13,926 nucleotides of DNA from Cytophagaceae bacterium (GTDB lineage Bacteria > Bacteroidota > Bacteroidia > Cytophagales > Flexibacteraceae), in contig CANHWS010000060.1 in the NCBI GenBank assembly GCA_947464365.1, positions 1-13,926 on the forward strand, written 5' to 3'. Shown in pieces: positions 13,575 through 13,926 of this stretch. Position numbers and translations under genes: made by a program. A model generated the notes under the pieces. It ran no database searches and had not been told where the DNA came from. It saw only the letters and a program-made list of their open reading frames with translations. Positions within the stretch are counted from its first letter, which is position 1; each line of letters begins with the position of its first letter.

Positions 13575-13926
13575 ATGCCTCATAAACGAAAAGGAATCCG
13601 CTGCTTAAACTGCCAAGAGCCCTTAACAGCGCGAGACAACTTTTGCAACATCTGTGGGCAGGAAAATGACAACCGCAACGTTTCGTTCTGGGAGTTGATT
13701 ACGGACTTTATTGAGGAAAATCTTGGTATTGACTCGAAGCTATTGCGCAGCCTCGTTCCTTTTTTATTACGTCCTGGCAAGCTTACCCAATCTTTTATCA
13801 GTGGGCAACGGAAACTATATGTGCCTCCGCTGAGGCTATACCTAGTTTGCAGCCTCTTGTGTTTTGTCTTGTTTTCGTTTTCGACCAATCGGGAAAACGC
13901 CATAATCCAGTCCGTAGATGACGAAC
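13575..13926 (+). CDS. DUF3667 zinc-ribbon membrane protein, copy 2, cut by window edge
   Basis: The first 117 residues of a paralogue of the preceding gene. It shares the start MPHKRKG, all four ribbon cysteines at the same positions (C10, C13, C24, C27: CLNC, CNIC), GQENDNRNVSFW, DSKLLRSLVPFLLRPGKLT and SGQRKLYVPPLRLYLV. Similarity drops at the end of the first membrane segment (about 88-104) and the loop that follows is unrelated in sequence (NRENAIIQSVDDE). It lies 39 nt after copy 1 with no terminator between, so the two are probably one transcript. Function is unknown; the C-terminal part is outside the window. Confidence 0.88.
   Translation, partial: MPHKRKGIRCLNCQEPLTARDNFCNICGQENDNRNVSFWELITDFIEENLGIDSKLLRSLVPFLLRPGKLTQSFISGQRKLYVPPLRLYLVCSLLCFVLFSFSTNRENAIIQSVDDE

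Noticed and set aside
13580..13903. 107-codon minus-strand frame at the right edge
   Set aside because: Antisense shadow of DUF3667 copy 2; a similar antisense frame exists under copy 1 because the sense sequences are duplicated.

Overview
The window reads as chromosomal DNA from a member of the Bacteroidota. Pointers are a Mpl-like Mur ligase with the HFIAIGG...MHNLA start typical of that phylum, a C-terminal type IX secretion (T9SS) sorting domain, an SDR-type threonine dehydrogenase, two DUF3667 zinc-ribbon membrane proteins, a GyrA with an RGGVGSK-type GyrA box, no obvious Shine-Dalgarno sequences, and several matches to the Bacteroidota promoter (TTTG, about 19-21 nt, TAnnTTTG). The T9SS tail suggests a Cytophagia, Chitinophagia, Saprospiria or Flavobacteriia-like lineage rather than a gut Bacteroides, but the genus cannot be read from this sequence.

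Layout. At the left edge (1-366, minus) is the N-terminal third of a Mpl-like peptidoglycan-recycling ligase. It is divergent from dnaB (812-2494, plus); their 445-nt spacer holds promoter matches for both and a compact structured element in the ligase leader. dnaB converges on a small TPR-like gene (2571-2891, minus). A well-spaced Bacteroidota promoter at 2984-3014 then opens a cobalamin riboswitch (3021-3262), followed by a secreted beta-propeller protein with a T9SS sorting domain (3413-4744) and a strong terminator. Next come, on the minus strand, a secreted TPR protein (5069-6346) and, upstream of it, gyrA (6467-9064). The 550-nt gap behind gyrA contains what looks like the decayed remnant of a LuxR/response-regulator-type HTH gene. 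On the plus strand follow SDR threonine 3-dehydrogenase (9616-10581), a propionyl-CoA carboxylase beta subunit (10758-12317, strong terminator), and two tandem DUF3667 zinc-ribbon membrane proteins (12429-13535, and 13575 to the right edge, cut off).

How the parts work together. Most of the window is housekeeping: replication (DnaB, GyrA), wall recycling and amino/acyl-CoA metabolism. The most interesting unit is 2984-4854, a complete promoter-riboswitch-gene-terminator cassette. By analogy to BtuG (a surface beta-propeller that binds B12 in gut Bacteroides), I infer that its product is a cobalamin-capture protein delivered to the surface by T9SS instead of as a lipoprotein. Other points worth checking are a DnaB whose glycine-rich tail ends like an SSB C-terminal tip, hairpins placed immediately before two start codons, and the HTH gene relic. 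There is no CRISPR array, tRNA, rRNA, insertion sequence or prophage that I can see.
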